Shown: in pieces, positions 34,646 through 45,056 of the stretch | How positions within the stretch are numbered: the first letter of the stretch is position 1 | Layout: every line of letters begins with the position of its first letter | Assembly (NCBI GenBank): GCA_903928015.1 | Contig: CAIYPF010000043.1 | Coordinates: 1-64,000 of the forward strand | Length of the DNA stretch: 64,000 nt | Direction of reading: 5' to 3' | Source of the DNA: an uncultured Gammaproteobacteria bacterium | GTDB lineage: Bacteria; Pseudomonadota; Gammaproteobacteria; Pseudomonadales; UBA5518 | Notes under the pieces: model-generated | Told to the model about the DNA's origin: nothing | Seen by the model: only the letters and a program-made list of their open reading frames with translations | The model's database searches: none | Program-made: the position numbers and the translations under genes

Positions 34646-37509
34646 GAGGCCTCCAGACTCTTAAGGAAGGCGGCAGTGGCCTCCACTCGGCGCGCACGCA
34701 GTTGCTCGGGGGTATCAAGGACGATCTGCTCGTCAGGCACGACCTTGAACAGCGGCTGCCCCTTCTTGATGATCACGCCCTCTCCATGCAGCAGCACCTT
34801 CTCGATGGTGCCGCTGAAAGGGGCATACACGCGATTGAACATCTTCATGACTTCGACGATGTACAAGGGATCGCCGGCCTTGAAATGCTGGCCTTCTTCG
34901 ACAAAAGCAGGCGCACCTGGCGCCTCCCGCGGATAGAACATACCTCCGCTCGCCGCCAGAATCTCGTCGGCACGGGCTTCGGGCGGGGGCACAAGGACCT
35001 TCGCCATGTCGGCCTGGTGCTTGGGATCGAGAAGCGCCTCGGGGATGTCGATCGACAGGTCGTCCCGGACCGACAATGCGTGAAAGCCGGTGGCGATCGC
35101 AATGTATGGAAGCACCAGCAGCACGGAGGTTCCGGCCTGATAGCCAAGGTGCGCGGCGCGCACCGAACTCCAGTCCTCGACCGCCGCTCCGGCCGGTGCG
35201 GAGTCTGCGCGCAGGACCGCGTCGAGTTCGATCCAATCGGCAATACCGGTGAGTTCAGCCGCTCGACGGTAGAACGCCAATGCCTGCTGGAGCACGGCGT
35301 TATCGTGGTCCCAGATCATGTAGGCCGGCGGTGTGGCGGCACGGAAGTCCATGTTGAGGTAGTGATAGGTGTCCGCGAGCAACTGCACGGGGTTCACGGC
35401 GAAACGGATCTGTTCCCCGGACGACGTGAACGCAGAGCGGTTGAGGCTCAACCAGCCCGCAAGCATATGCGGCTCGGCAAAGAGCTTGTGGACGGGGCGC
35501 AGAAGCAGGGATTGCTTGCGATCGATGCACTCCGCAAGTGCGCTGCGTCGGGCGGCATCGGGCTCGGCGGCCAACAGCCGGCGACGGATATCGCCAAGCG
35601 CGGGTTCCACGTCCAGCGCTGCGGCACGTTGGCGCAAGCGGCCAACCGCCGTCAGGTACGGAACGATGAAACGCGTGGTGGGACGCGCCTGCACATTGGC
35701 GCCCAGGAACCAGTTGACCAGTCCGTAATGGAATTCGAGGTTGGTGGCCAGATCCTTGCCCGCGAGGTGCGTCACGCGGAGTATCTCGGCGAGTCTGCGA
35801 TACACGTCCGGGCGGTCGTCACCCACGGTGAGAAGCAACGCGATGTTGCTGTCGTAGGCACCGGCGAGGGTGTAGGACATGAACACATCGGTATCGGGGT
35901 TGTGGATGCTGATGCCCTGATCGTCGCGGATCTCCCCGGGGACAGCATTCGACCAGGTACGGATCACGCCGCCGGCATGCGGTACAAGAGCCTGGTTGGT
36001 GGCGTTCAGACGAGCCTCGAGCGAGGCGTTGTGCCGGTGCACCCGCTCCGGCCGCGGCAGCCGCTTGCCATGGCGCGCAAGCAGGACCATTGCCTCGACC
36101 AGCGACTCGACCACGAAGGCATCGTCGGGATCGGCAGGGTTGCGGAAGCGCAGGCCATAGCAGAGCTCCGTCACGCGGTGCTCAACCTGGATGCGGGTGT
36201 TCATTTCCATGAAGAAGTGGTGGTCGCGCTCGACGATGCACTCGAAGGTGGAGACAGAATCCAGACCCACCGCCGCACCGAAGCGTGATGCCTCTTCTTC
36301 CATGCGCTGAAGGATCAGCAGGTCCTGCCGCAATACCTTCGCCTGCGCATCGTTGCCCGCGGCCTCCGCCGCCGCGATGGCGATCCCGAGTTCCTCCTCG
36401 GTGACCGAGACTTCAAGCAGTTTCTGCTCGTGCATCTGCAGCGAGCAATCCCGACCACCGAGCGTGGTGCACCACTCACCATTCCCGATCACCTGTATTT
36501 CCTGGTGCCGGGTGGTCTCGATGTTCAGTTCGAGCAGGATGTTCTTGTTGTCGCCGACGCCGGTCGACTTCACCTCCGCGAGGATCTCGCGGGCTTTTTC
36601 GGGAGCCGGAGCTGCGGCTTTCGCGATGCGCTCTTCGAGCGTTGCGCCTTCGCAGGAAGACGGGGAGGCAAGAATGCGCTGCCCTTTGCCGCCGCCACCG
36701 CCGATGGCCTTCAGGCGGATCCTGTTTTCCGGGTAGCGCGCATAGAGTTCGCGCAGGCGTATGAGCAGTTCGGCGCACAACTCCTCAACCGAATAAACGT
36801 CCACGCCCTTTCGGCAGGCCGCATTCAGCACCGCATCAACCTGGGATTCGAGCGCCACACCGGCGTCGAAAATGCCCGCAGGGACATCGAGCGCCCGGGC
36901 TGCAGCCAGCGCGCGAAGGGCGGCTGCGTCAGGGTGCTTGCGCAGCAAGGTGAGCGTAGTGAGGTTGTCTATGCCCGGCGTGACGCTGACGCCCACGGCA
37001 AGCGCCGTGCGCTTGGCCTCATCCTTGAAACCCGCGCCGCGGACAGTGCGGCTGCAGGGGCCGATGAAGCGCAGGCCGGCCTCCTCGATGGACTTGACCA
37101 GTTCCTCGTCCTCGGACATGAAACCGTAGCCCGCGAAGATCGAGTCATAGCCGTTGTCATGGGCGATGGCGATGATCTGCCGGATGCGCTGCGTGCGCTC
37201 CTCTCTGCTCGCACCGGTGTAGTCAGGCACGCGGTGGACGCGGCGCGGATCGGTGAGCGTGCGCAACTCGGGCGCAAGCGCATTGGAAAAGGTGATCGAG
37301 TCCTTCTCTGAGAGCAGGATCCCGTAGCCATGGATGCCCATCTCGTCGAAGACATCCATCGCCTCGCGCCGGATCGGCCCGCGGCAGATGATCAGGGGAC
37401 GCATGTCAACGCAGGCGAAGCCGCGAACCCAGGCCGAAGCCTGGTTGTCGAGGCGGCGATCGCGGTGTACGAGCGGGTTGCCGAGATAGTGTTCGTTGCT
37501 GCTGCGCAC
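34642..37509 (-). CDS. Atypical acyl-CoA (propionyl-CoA) carboxylase alpha chain with biotin carboxylase and biotin carrier domains
   Basis: A protein of up to 955 residues, much longer than usual alpha chains (about 660). A biotin carboxylase N-terminal domain is followed by an ATP-grasp with 'KAIGGGGGKGQ' (about 265-275), 'RHQEIQVIGNGEW', 'GGRDCSLQMHEQKLLE' and 'FFMEMNTRIQVEHRVTELCYGL' (about 432-452). A roughly 430-residue middle region follows. The C-terminus is a biotin carrier domain with the biotinyl-Lys motif EVMKM (Lys near 886). The stretch before the Gly-rich loop is about 50 residues longer than in AccC. The start is GTG 37509; an ATG at 37404 is an alternative. Paired with the beta gene 33 bases upstream, it should carboxylate propionyl-CoA. 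Confidence 0.8.
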   Translation of the reverse strand: MRSSNEHYLGNPLVHRDRRLDNQASAWVRGFACVDMRPLIICRGPIRREAMDVFDEMGIHGYGILLSEKDSITFSNALAPELRTLTDPRRVHRVPDYTGASREERTQRIRQIIAIAHDNGYDSIFAGYGFMSEDEELVKSIEEAGLRFIGPCSRTVRGAGFKDEAKRTALAVGVSVTPGIDNLTTLTLLRKHPDAAALRALAAARALDVPAGIFDAGVALESQVDAVLNAACRKGVDVYSVEELCAELLIRLRELYARYPENRIRLKAIGGGGGKGQRILASPSSCEGATLEERIAKAAAPAPEKAREILAEVKSTGVGDNKNILLELNIETTRHQEIQVIGNGEWCTTLGGRDCSLQMHEQKLLEVSVTEEELGIAIAAAEAAGNDAQAKVLRQDLLILQRMEEEASRFGAAVGLDSVSTFECIVERDHHFFMEMNTRIQVEHRVTELCYGLRFRNPADPDDAFVVESLVEAMVLLARHGKRLPRPERVHRHNASLEARLNATNQALVPHAGGVIRTWSNAVPGEIRDDQGISIHNPDTDVFMSYTLAGAYDSNIALLLTVGDDRPDVYRRLAEILRVTHLAGKDLATNLEFHYGLVNWFLGANVQARPTTRFIVPYLTAVGRLRQRAAALDVEPALGDIRRRLLAAEPDAARRSALAECIDRKQSLLLRPVHKLFAEPHMLAGWLSLNRSAFTSSGEQIRFAVNPVQLLADTYHYLNMDFRAATPPAYMIWDHDNAVLQQALAFYRRAAELTGIADWIELDAVLRADSAPAGAAVEDWSSVRAAHLGYQAGTSVLLVLPYIAIATGFHALSVRDDLSIDIPEALLDPKHQADMAKVLVPPPEARADEILAASGGMFYPREAPGAPAFVEEGQHFKAGDPLYIVEVMKMFNRVYAPFSGTIEKVLLHGEGVIIKKGQPLFKVVPDEQIVLDTPEQLRARRVEATAAFLKSLEAS

Positions 37510-37542
37510 GGTCAGGTGTCTCTCCGCGGAAGGAAGTTCGCG

Positions 37543-39264
37543 TCAGTGGAATTCGCGCTGCACGCCCGTGAAAGGGCCGGGCTCGTAGTGACGCAGATGG
37601 AAGAGCAGGTTCTCGGCGAGCACTTTCCGCAGATCCGAGGGCATGACGATCTGCGAGATCGAACCGAGGCTGAGAGCCTCGTTCGGGTTCATGAGCTCAC
37701 GTTCGTAGCGCGCTGCAAGCGCGGCCTCCTGCTCCTTCGCCCAGGCATCGACCAGAGCCTTTGCCTCGGCCTCGGGATCGGCTGCGCCGGCCGCACGAAG
37801 GCTCTTCAGCGCCTCTGACAGGCGCGACTGACGTGCCGAACGCACCGCACGCAGTTCGTCCTTGTACACGAACTCCACGCCCGCAGGCCCCATCACCGCC
37901 GCGCGAGTGGTGGGGAGCGCGATCACGAGGTCCGCCCCCGTCGGGTAATTGTTGAAGGAGGCATAGGCGCCGCCAAAGGCGTTGCGCAGGATCAGCAGGA
38001 AACGCGGAGTGCGAAGATCGATGATCGCGTCGAGCATCGCGCGGCCCGCCTGCACGATACCGCCGGTCTCCTGCTCACGACCTGGCAGGAAGCCGGTGGT
38101 GTCTTCCATGAAGACGACGGGGATGTTGTAGACATTGCAGAACCGGATGAAGCGGGCGTTCTTGTAGGCCGCCGCGATGTCGATCTGCCCGGAGGCGACG
38201 GCGCTGTTGTTCGCGACGAATCCGACCACCTGACCACCGAGACGACCAAAGGCCGTGATGGTGTTGCGTGCCCGGTCCGGCTGCACCTCCATGAAGTCGC
38301 CGTGATCGCAGAGCTGCTGGATGATGATGCTGACGTCGAAGGGCGTGTTGAAGCCCGTCGGCGAATTGAAGGCCTTGCGCAGCAGGATATCCACGTCCCA
38401 GGTCTTGCGATCGACCGGATCGGATGTCGGCTGGTACCGCGCCAGTTCGCTGTTGTTGTTGGGAATGTAGTTGAGGATTTCCCGCACTTTCATCAATGCG
38501 CCGACTTCGTCCTCGACCACGAAATCGGTGACGCCACTCTGGGAATGAACGCCCGGCCCGCCAAGTTCGTCGGGGGTCACGTCCTCCCCGAGGACGGACT
38601 TCACGACGCCCGCCCCGGTCAGCCCGAAGAATGTGCCGCGCGGCTGGATGACGAAGCTGCCCTGGCGCGGGAGGTAGGATCCGCCCCCGGCATTGAAGCC
38701 GAACATGCACATGATGCTGGGAACCACGCCACTCACCTTGCGCAGCGCGGTGAAGGCCTCGGCGTAGCCGTCCAGACCGCCCACGCCCGCAGGCACGTAT
38801 GCGCCGGCACTGTCATTGAGCCCGACCAGCGGTATGCGACGCTTGGCAGCGAGTTCGAAGAGCCGCGCAAGTTTGCGACCGTTGGTCGCGTCCATGGATC
38901 CGGCGCGGACAGTGAAGTCATGGCCGTAGAGCGCCACGTCGCGACCGTTCACCTTGATGATGGCGGTCACGAGCGAGGCGCCATCGAGGTTCTCACCCCA
39001 GTTCTGGAACAGCACGGTGGGCTCGCCGTCGGCGAGAACCGCGATGCGCTCCCACACCGTCATGCGGTCTTTCTGGTGCTGGCGCTCGATGTTGACCACG
39101 CCCGCCGCCTGACGCGGACGTCGCTGCAGCGCGAGCCCCGAGGCCAGGGTCTGCTCGTACAGGCCAGGCTGATAGCCGACCTGTCCGGGCACCGTGAAGG
39201 CCTGCTCCGGTTCGTCGTGGAAGGGATTCTGCAGGGAGTAGGCGGGACTCCGCTCGTCGCTCAT
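37543..39264 (-). CDS. Acyl-CoA (propionyl-CoA) carboxylase beta chain
   Basis: A 573-residue carboxyltransferase of the crotonase-like fold. '[13 protein letters not shown]' opens the domain. The CoA-binding oxyanion loops are seen in '[24 protein letters not shown]' and '[36 protein letters not shown]'. Start 39264 is preferred; the open frame continues to 39351 but without family similarity. It is the first gene of the operon beta-alpha-epimerase-mutase-meaB. Confidence 0.88.
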   Translation of the reverse strand: MSDERSPAYSLQNPFHDEPEQAFTVPGQVGYQPGLYEQTLASGLALQRRPRQAAGVVNIERQHQKDRMTVWERIAVLADGEPTVLFQNWGENLDGASLVTAIIKVNGRDVALYGHDFTVRAGSMDATNGRKLARLFELAAKRRIPLVGLNDSAGAYVPAGVGGLDGYAEAFTALRKVSGVVPSIMCMFGFNAGGGSYLPRQGSFVIQPRGTFFGLTGAGVVKSVLGEDVTPDELGGPGVHSQSGVTDFVVEDEVGALMKVREILNYIPNNNSELARYQPTSDPVDRKTWDVDILLRKAFNSPTGFNTPFDVSIIIQQLCDHGDFMEVQPDRARNTITAFGRLGGQVVGFVANNSAVASGQIDIAAAYKNARFIRFCNVYNIPVVFMEDTTGFLPGREQETGGIVQAGRAMLDAIIDLRTPRFLLILRNAFGGAYASFNNYPTGADLVIALPTTRAAVMGPAGVEFVYKDELRAVRSARQSRLSEALKSLRAAGAADPEAEAKALVDAWAKEQEAALAARYERELMNPNEALSLGSISQIVMPSDLRKVLAENLLFHLRHYEPGPFTGVQREFH

Positions 39265-39458
39265 CGTGCCGCAGTCCTTGTACAAAGGAGAAAAAACTTC
39301 ACGCCGCGCGCAGGCCGCGCAGCCCCTGAAAACTGGCACACTGCGGGCCAAGTTGACATGGCCTACGTTGTGCCCGGCAAGCCGCTGGGCCGACCGGCAA
39401 AAAACCCCGCAAGATTAGGCAGTTAGAGCGGCAATTTCAACCGCTGGAGGCGAATCGA

Positions 39459-40865
39459 TTGCGCGTGCAGGACGTAGTCCCCCTGCCCTACCTCGAGGAT
39501 CCCTGCACCTACTTCGCCAGGATCCGCCATCGGCCCTGCGCGGTGCTGCTCGACAGTGCACGCCCGTTCAGTCAGGAGGGGCGCTTCGATCTGATGTCCA
39601 GCGACCCTCTGGCAGTGCTGGAATCCCGCGCCGACCTGAGTTCGGTGTGGCGCGCGGGGGATGTACGCGCCGCCTCGGGCTCGCCCTTCGAGATTCTCGG
39701 CGAACTGCTGACCGAATTCGCCCCCGACGACAGACAACTCCCGGGGGAATGGCCCTTCGCGGGCGGAGCGATCGGCTACTTCGGCTACGGACTCGGAGCA
39801 GGAATCGCGCGCACCGCGCCCCGCAACTCCGGCCCACTCCCCGACCTGCACGTGGGGATTCACGGCTGGGCCCTGATGCAGGATCACGAGCTGCGCCGCA
39901 GTGCGGCGGTCTTCACGCCAGGCTTTGATCCGCTCCTGCGCAAAGGCATCCTCACGGCGCTCGCCACGCCCGAACTGGCACCCAAGCCCTTCGCACCCAC
40001 CGCGCCCTTCCGCTCGAACATGGGTCGCGCCACCTACTCGCGCGCTTTCTCCCGCATCAGCGAGTACATCCTCGCGGGCGACGTCTACCAGGTGAACTTT
40101 GCCCAGCGCCTGAGCGCTCCAGCCCGGGGAGATCCTTGGGAAGCCTATCTCCGTCTTCGGCGGCGCATGGCCTCGCCTTTCTCGGCATACATGCCGATCG
40201 GGGACGCCGCGGTGCTCAGCCTCTCCCCCGAACGCTTCCTGCGCGTCAACGGCGACCGGGTGGAAACCCGGCCCATCAAGGGAACACTTCGGCGCGGACC
40301 GGACCCCGCAACGGATCGTGCCCAGGCCGAAAAACTGCTCGCATCGACAAAGGACCGTGCCGAGAACGTGATGATCGTCGACCTGATGCGCAACGACATC
40401 GGACGCTCCTGCAGAACGGGAAGCGTACACGTCGAAAAGCTCTGCGCGCTCGAGAGCTACGCCAACGTCCACCATCTGGTGAGCGTCGTCACAGGAAGCC
40501 TCGCGCCGGGGGAAACGCCGGTCCGGCTGCTCGGGAACTGCTTTCCAGGAGGCTCCATCACCGGTGCGCCGAAGATACGGGCAATGCAGGTCATCGATGA
40601 ACTCGAGCCCGATGCCCGCAGCATCTATTGCGGTTCGGTGGGATACATTTCCTTCGACGGCAACATGGACACCAGCATCACGATCCGCTCGCTGGTGTGG
40701 GACGGCAAGGAAATCCATGCCTGGGGTGGCGGCGGCATCGTCGCTGACTCGGCGTGCGACACCGAATACCGCGAGAGCCTCACAAAAGTGGAGCCCCTGC
40801 TCGAGGAGCTGCAGCCCGGATCGATAGAGGCCTTGCTCAGAGATCCCGGATGCTCGCAGACCTGA
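39459..40865 (+). CDS. pabB: Aminodeoxychorismate synthase component I
   Basis: A 468-residue chorismate-utilising enzyme making 4-amino-4-deoxychorismate for folate. It has 'FDLMSSDPLAVLE', 'AGDVYQVNFAQRL', 'RPIKGTLRRGPDP', 'DLMRNDIGRSC' and 'FPGGSITGAPKIRAMQ', all typical of PabB/TrpE. The start is a TTG at 39459 with GGAGG eight bases upstream. The 3' end overlaps the convergent thrH by 29 bases. Confidence 0.94.
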   Translation: MRVQDVVPLPYLEDPCTYFARIRHRPCAVLLDSARPFSQEGRFDLMSSDPLAVLESRADLSSVWRAGDVRAASGSPFEILGELLTEFAPDDRQLPGEWPFAGGAIGYFGYGLGAGIARTAPRNSGPLPDLHVGIHGWALMQDHELRRSAAVFTPGFDPLLRKGILTALATPELAPKPFAPTAPFRSNMGRATYSRAFSRISEYILAGDVYQVNFAQRLSAPARGDPWEAYLRLRRRMASPFSAYMPIGDAAVLSLSPERFLRVNGDRVETRPIKGTLRRGPDPATDRAQAEKLLASTKDRAENVMIVDLMRNDIGRSCRTGSVHVEKLCALESYANVHHLVSVVTGSLAPGETPVRLLGNCFPGGSITGAPKIRAMQVIDELEPDARSIYCGSVGYISFDGNMDTSITIRSLVWDGKEIHAWGGGGIVADSACDTEYRESLTKVEPLLEELQPGSIEALLRDPGCSQT

Positions 40866-41448
40866 AGGCCTCCTGCAGCAGCGGATAGCCGACCACCGAG
40901 GGAAACTGGGGGAATTCAGCGATCACACGGTCAGGAGCGTTGAAGAGAATCCCGGCATCGGCCTCTGCCAGCATCGTCGTGTCGTTGTACGAGTCCCCCG
41001 CCGCAATGACACGGAAGTTCAGGGACTTCAGGGCTTTTACGGCCTGCCGCTTCGGGTCCTTCTGGCGGAGCACGTAGTTCGTGACGCGCCCGTCGGCATC
41101 GGTTTCCAGGCGATGGCACAGCAGGGTCGGATTGCCCAGTTGACGCATCAGTGGCGCGGCAAATTCATAGTAGGTGTCCGACAGGATGAGCACCTGGAAT
41201 CGCTCGCGCAGCCAGTCGAGAAACGCTGCCGCTCCGTCCAGGGGGCTCATCGTCTCTATTACGGCCTGGATATCAGGCAGGCGGAGCCCATGCTGGTCGA
41301 GCAGACGCAAGCGTTGCTTCATCAGGACGTCGTAGTCCGGAACATCGCGCGTGGTGGCGCGTAACTCCGGGATTCCGGTGCGATCGGCGAATTCGATCCA
41401 GATTTCTGGAATCAGGACCCCTTCGAGGTCCAGGCAGGCAAGTTCCAT
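40837..41448 (-). CDS. thrH: Bifunctional phosphoserine phosphatase/homoserine phosphotransferase ThrH
   Basis: A 203-residue HAD-family enzyme. Motif I 'ACLDLEGVLIPEIW', motif II 'LILSDTYYEF' and motif III/IV 'KDPKRQAVKAL ... AAGDSYNDTTML' match ThrH of Pseudomonas, which transfers phosphate from phosphoserine to homoserine. It follows cysB on the minus strand and converges with pabB. In P. aeruginosa the same genes lie together with cysH, which is absent here. Confidence 0.92.
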   Translation of the reverse strand: MELACLDLEGVLIPEIWIEFADRTGIPELRATTRDVPDYDVLMKQRLRLLDQHGLRLPDIQAVIETMSPLDGAAAFLDWLRERFQVLILSDTYYEFAAPLMRQLGNPTLLCHRLETDADGRVTNYVLRQKDPKRQAVKALKSLNFRVIAAGDSYNDTTMLAEADAGILFNAPDRVIAEFPQFPSVVGYPLLQEAFRSASIRDL

Positions 41449-41483
41449 TGTCTTCCTCGGTAACAGTGCCGCGTCGCGGCAGT

Positions 41484-42539
<1,056 letters not shown>

Positions 42540-43439
42540 TTAGCGGTTGGCGATGCCATGCGGCACATGTCCGGTCGGAACCAGTTCGCTCGCGGGTTCG
42601 CAGTGCACCTTCTGATCGTCGAAAAACACATCGGCGCCGTAGGCAGCGAGGAACTCGGCCTTGGTCATGCCACCGAGGAAAAGCGACTCGTCTATGCGGA
42701 TGTTCCAGGCCCTGAGCGTCCGCACAACGCGCTCGTGGGCAGGCGCGGCACGGGCGGTGACGAGCGCTGTGCGAATCGGGCAGGCGTCGTGGGGGAACTC
42801 GTGCTGCAGGCCGTGGAGTGCTGCAAGGAAGGCCTTGAACGGCCCGCCTGAAAGAGGCTCCCGTGCGGACTTCTGCTCGCTGCGGGTAAAGGCAGCAAGT
42901 CCCTGGCTCTTGTAGACCTGCTCCGCTTCATCCGAAAACAGGACCGCGTCGCCATCGAAGGCGAAACGCAATTCCGCGTCGTTCGCTGCCGCCGCACCCG
43001 AAGGAAGGAACGTAGCGGCTGCAACGCCCTGCTCGAGTGCTTGCCTTACATCGCCCGCTTCGGTGGACAGGAAGAGATGGCAGCCGAACGCGCTCACATA
43101 GCGCCAGGGGCTGCGCCCGCCGCAAAAGGCAGCCCGCGATATCTTCAGCCCATGGTGCTGGATGCTGTTGAAAACCCGAAGTCCGGTGTCGGCGGTGTTA
43201 CGGGAGAGGAGGATCACCTCCACGCGCGGCTCCCCGGAGAGAAGCTCGTTCAGTCGCAGGAGTTTCTGCACCAGCGGGAAGGCATCGCCCGGGGCGAGAA
43301 TCTGGTCTTCGTGCTCAACCTGATAGCGGTGGTAGGCGTCGACGCCATCGCGCTCGAAAATCTCGTGACTGGCGTCCAGATCGAAGAGCGCGCGCGAGGA
43401 GATGGCGATGACCAGTTTGTTGTCGGCAATGGCGCTCAT
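42540..43439 (-). CDS. 5'-nucleotidase (cytosolic type)
   Basis: A 299-residue protein of the 5'-nucleotidase family found in many proteobacteria. 'LVIAISSRALFDLD' opens the HAD-like fold, followed by 'VEVILLSRNTADTGLRVFNSIQHHGL', 'AFCGGRSPWRYVSAFGCHLFLS' and 'FLGGMTKAEFLAAYGADVFFDDQ'. It dephosphorylates nucleoside monophosphates. It lies upstream of cysB on the same strand with an 81-base gap; co-transcription is possible. Confidence 0.85.
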   Translation of the reverse strand: MSAIADNKLVIAISSRALFDLDASHEIFERDGVDAYHRYQVEHEDQILAPGDAFPLVQKLLRLNELLSGEPRVEVILLSRNTADTGLRVFNSIQHHGLKISRAAFCGGRSPWRYVSAFGCHLFLSTEAGDVRQALEQGVAAATFLPSGAAAANDAELRFAFDGDAVLFSDEAEQVYKSQGLAAFTRSEQKSAREPLSGGPFKAFLAALHGLQHEFPHDACPIRTALVTARAAPAHERVVRTLRAWNIRIDESLFLGGMTKAEFLAAYGADVFFDDQKVHCEPASELVPTGHVPHGIANR

Positions 43440-43648
43440 GCCGGGAGCCGCCGGGATGGCGGCGGCACTGCGCGGGACAGCGCGCCTGAAGGCCCCGCGT
43501 GGACGCCCCTCAGGGAGATGCGTTGCCGCCCGATGTGCGCCTCACGCATCCGTGACCTATCGGTGCGGCCGGTTGTTGCCATGGCGGATGATCTCCGGGT
43601 TTCCGGGCGGTAGTGTCGCACTCCTGCGGCGCTGCGAGAACCCGAGCC

Positions 43649-44644
43649 TCAGTTCGCGACCCCGAGGATCTCGAGGCGCTGCGGGAACATGCCGAAAATG
43701 CCACCTGTATGAACGAAAACGATATCGTCGGCATCACACATCCGGCCGGCCGCGAGCTCCTGCAACAGCCCATGGAATGCCTTGCCTGTGTACACGGGAT
43801 CGAGGAGCAGACCCTCCGTACGCGCCACCCTGCGAATGGTCGCGAGAGTGTCGGCGTCGGCGTGTCCGTAGCAGGGACCGATGTAGGCGTCGAGGGTGTC
43901 GATACGCAGCGCATCAAGATCGAGCGAACTGCCGAAGCGGGATTGCCAATCGGCCAGATCAGCCCTCACTTTGCGCTGGAACCAGGCCGCATCGTCGCAG
44001 ACCGCTATGCCGTGAACCTCGCAGGACGGCACGTGCAGGTGCAGGCCGGCAGTGAGGCCTGCCTGGGTTCCGCCCGAACCCGTGGCCACCACCAGATGCC
44101 TGGGGCGGATTCCGACTGCCCGGAAATCCGCCGCCAGTTCTTCGCTGGCCTCGAGGTAGCCCCACACGCCCAATCCGTCGCTCGCTCCGGTGGGAATCGT
44201 GAAGGGACGGGCACCCCGGCGGCGCAGCGCCTGCGCGTGGGTATCGAGAAGCGCCGGCAGTTCGGCCTGATAGCGCCGTGCGCTGTAAATGTGAACGCTG
44301 GCTCCGGCGAGGAGATCGAGGAAGTGGTTGCCCTCGGGTGAGGCGCCGGAATGCCCGCGCAGCACCAGCTCGACCGCAAGCCCCAGCTTTGCACCGAGCA
44401 GCGCCGTCGCGCGGCAGTGGTTGGACTGAAGACCGCCACAGGTGAGAAGCGTATCTGCGCCCCGATGAATCGCCTCGGCGATCACGAACTCGAGTTTGCG
44501 AACCTTGTTTCCGCCAGCCCCGGACTCGCTGAGATCGTCGCGTTTGACCCAGATGCGCGGACCACCCAGTTCCTCCGAGAGTCGGTCGAGCGGCTGCAGC
44601 GGCGTCGGCAGGCGCGCCAGCGCGATCCTGCGCGGCGCGCGCAT
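43649..44644 (-). CDS. dcyD: D-cysteine desulfhydrase / ACC deaminase-family PLP enzyme
   Basis: A 331-residue fold-type II PLP enzyme. The PLP Lys is in 'GAGGNKVRKLEFVIAEA', with 'TCGGLQSNHCRATA' and the phosphate loop 'ATGSGGTQAGLTAGL'. The C-terminus ends 'DDIVFVHTGGIFGMFPQ'. It resembles D-cysteine desulfhydrase more than ACC deaminase. The start at 44644 lies 6 bases after the yajC stop; the frame continues upstream within yajC without similarity. It probably shares the yajC transcript. Confidence 0.82.
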   Translation of the reverse strand: MRAPRRIALARLPTPLQPLDRLSEELGGPRIWVKRDDLSESGAGGNKVRKLEFVIAEAIHRGADTLLTCGGLQSNHCRATALLGAKLGLAVELVLRGHSGASPEGNHFLDLLAGASVHIYSARRYQAELPALLDTHAQALRRRGARPFTIPTGASDGLGVWGYLEASEELAADFRAVGIRPRHLVVATGSGGTQAGLTAGLHLHVPSCEVHGIAVCDDAAWFQRKVRADLADWQSRFGSSLDLDALRIDTLDAYIGPCYGHADADTLATIRRVARTEGLLLDPVYTGKAFHGLLQELAAGRMCDADDIVFVHTGGIFGMFPQRLEILGVAN

Positions 44645-44649
44645 ATGGG

Positions 44650-45000
44650 CTACTTCTTCTCGCCCGCGGCGCCGACGCCTTTCAGGGTGCCCTTGGGAAG
44701 CAGGCTCTGGACGGCCCACTTCTGCACCTTGATCTCGACGTTTTCCGCGATCTTGACCACCACGAAACCCTCCTCGATCGCGGTGATGCGGCCAAGGATG
44801 CCACTCGAAGTCGCGACTTCGTCTTTCACTTGCAGCGCTCCGAGCATGTGCTCGTGCTCCTTCTGGCGCTTGCGCTGCGGACGGATCGCGATGAAGTAGA
44901 ACAGGACGAAAATCCCGGCCATGAAGGCAAAGGAGATCATGGGGTCAGAGCCGGGCGGGGCACCCGCGGCCTGGGCGTGAGCTAGGGAAAAGAAAGACAT
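44650..45000 (-). CDS. yajC: Sec translocase accessory protein YajC
   Basis: A 116-residue small membrane protein with one membrane helix (about residues 20-42, 'MISFAFMAGIFVLFYFIAIRPQRKR') and a short cytoplasmic domain with 'VATSSGILGRITAIEEGFVVVKIAENVEIKVQK'. It is normally next to secD-secF; here the neighbours are xthA upstream and dcyD downstream, so it is detached from the secDF locus. Confidence 0.93.
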   Translation of the reverse strand: MSFFSLAHAQAAGAPPGSDPMISFAFMAGIFVLFYFIAIRPQRKRQKEHEHMLGALQVKDEVATSSGILGRITAIEEGFVVVKIAENVEIKVQKWAVQSLLPKGTLKGVGAAGEKK

Positions 45001-45056
45001 TGCTTACTCCTGCAGTGAACGGGTCAGGGCATCGGCCCCCATTGTGACGCCGAGCG

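Noticed and set aside
39353-39358. Consensus TTGACA upstream of pabB
   Set aside because: No acceptable -10 hexamer 16-18 bases downstream (the bases there are GGCAAG), so I do not call a promoter.
43440-43648. 209-base gap between the 5'-nucleotidase and the PLP enzyme, checked for tRNA or small genes
   Set aside because: It contains small GC-rich hairpins only; no cloverleaf, no convincing ribosome site with a short frame.
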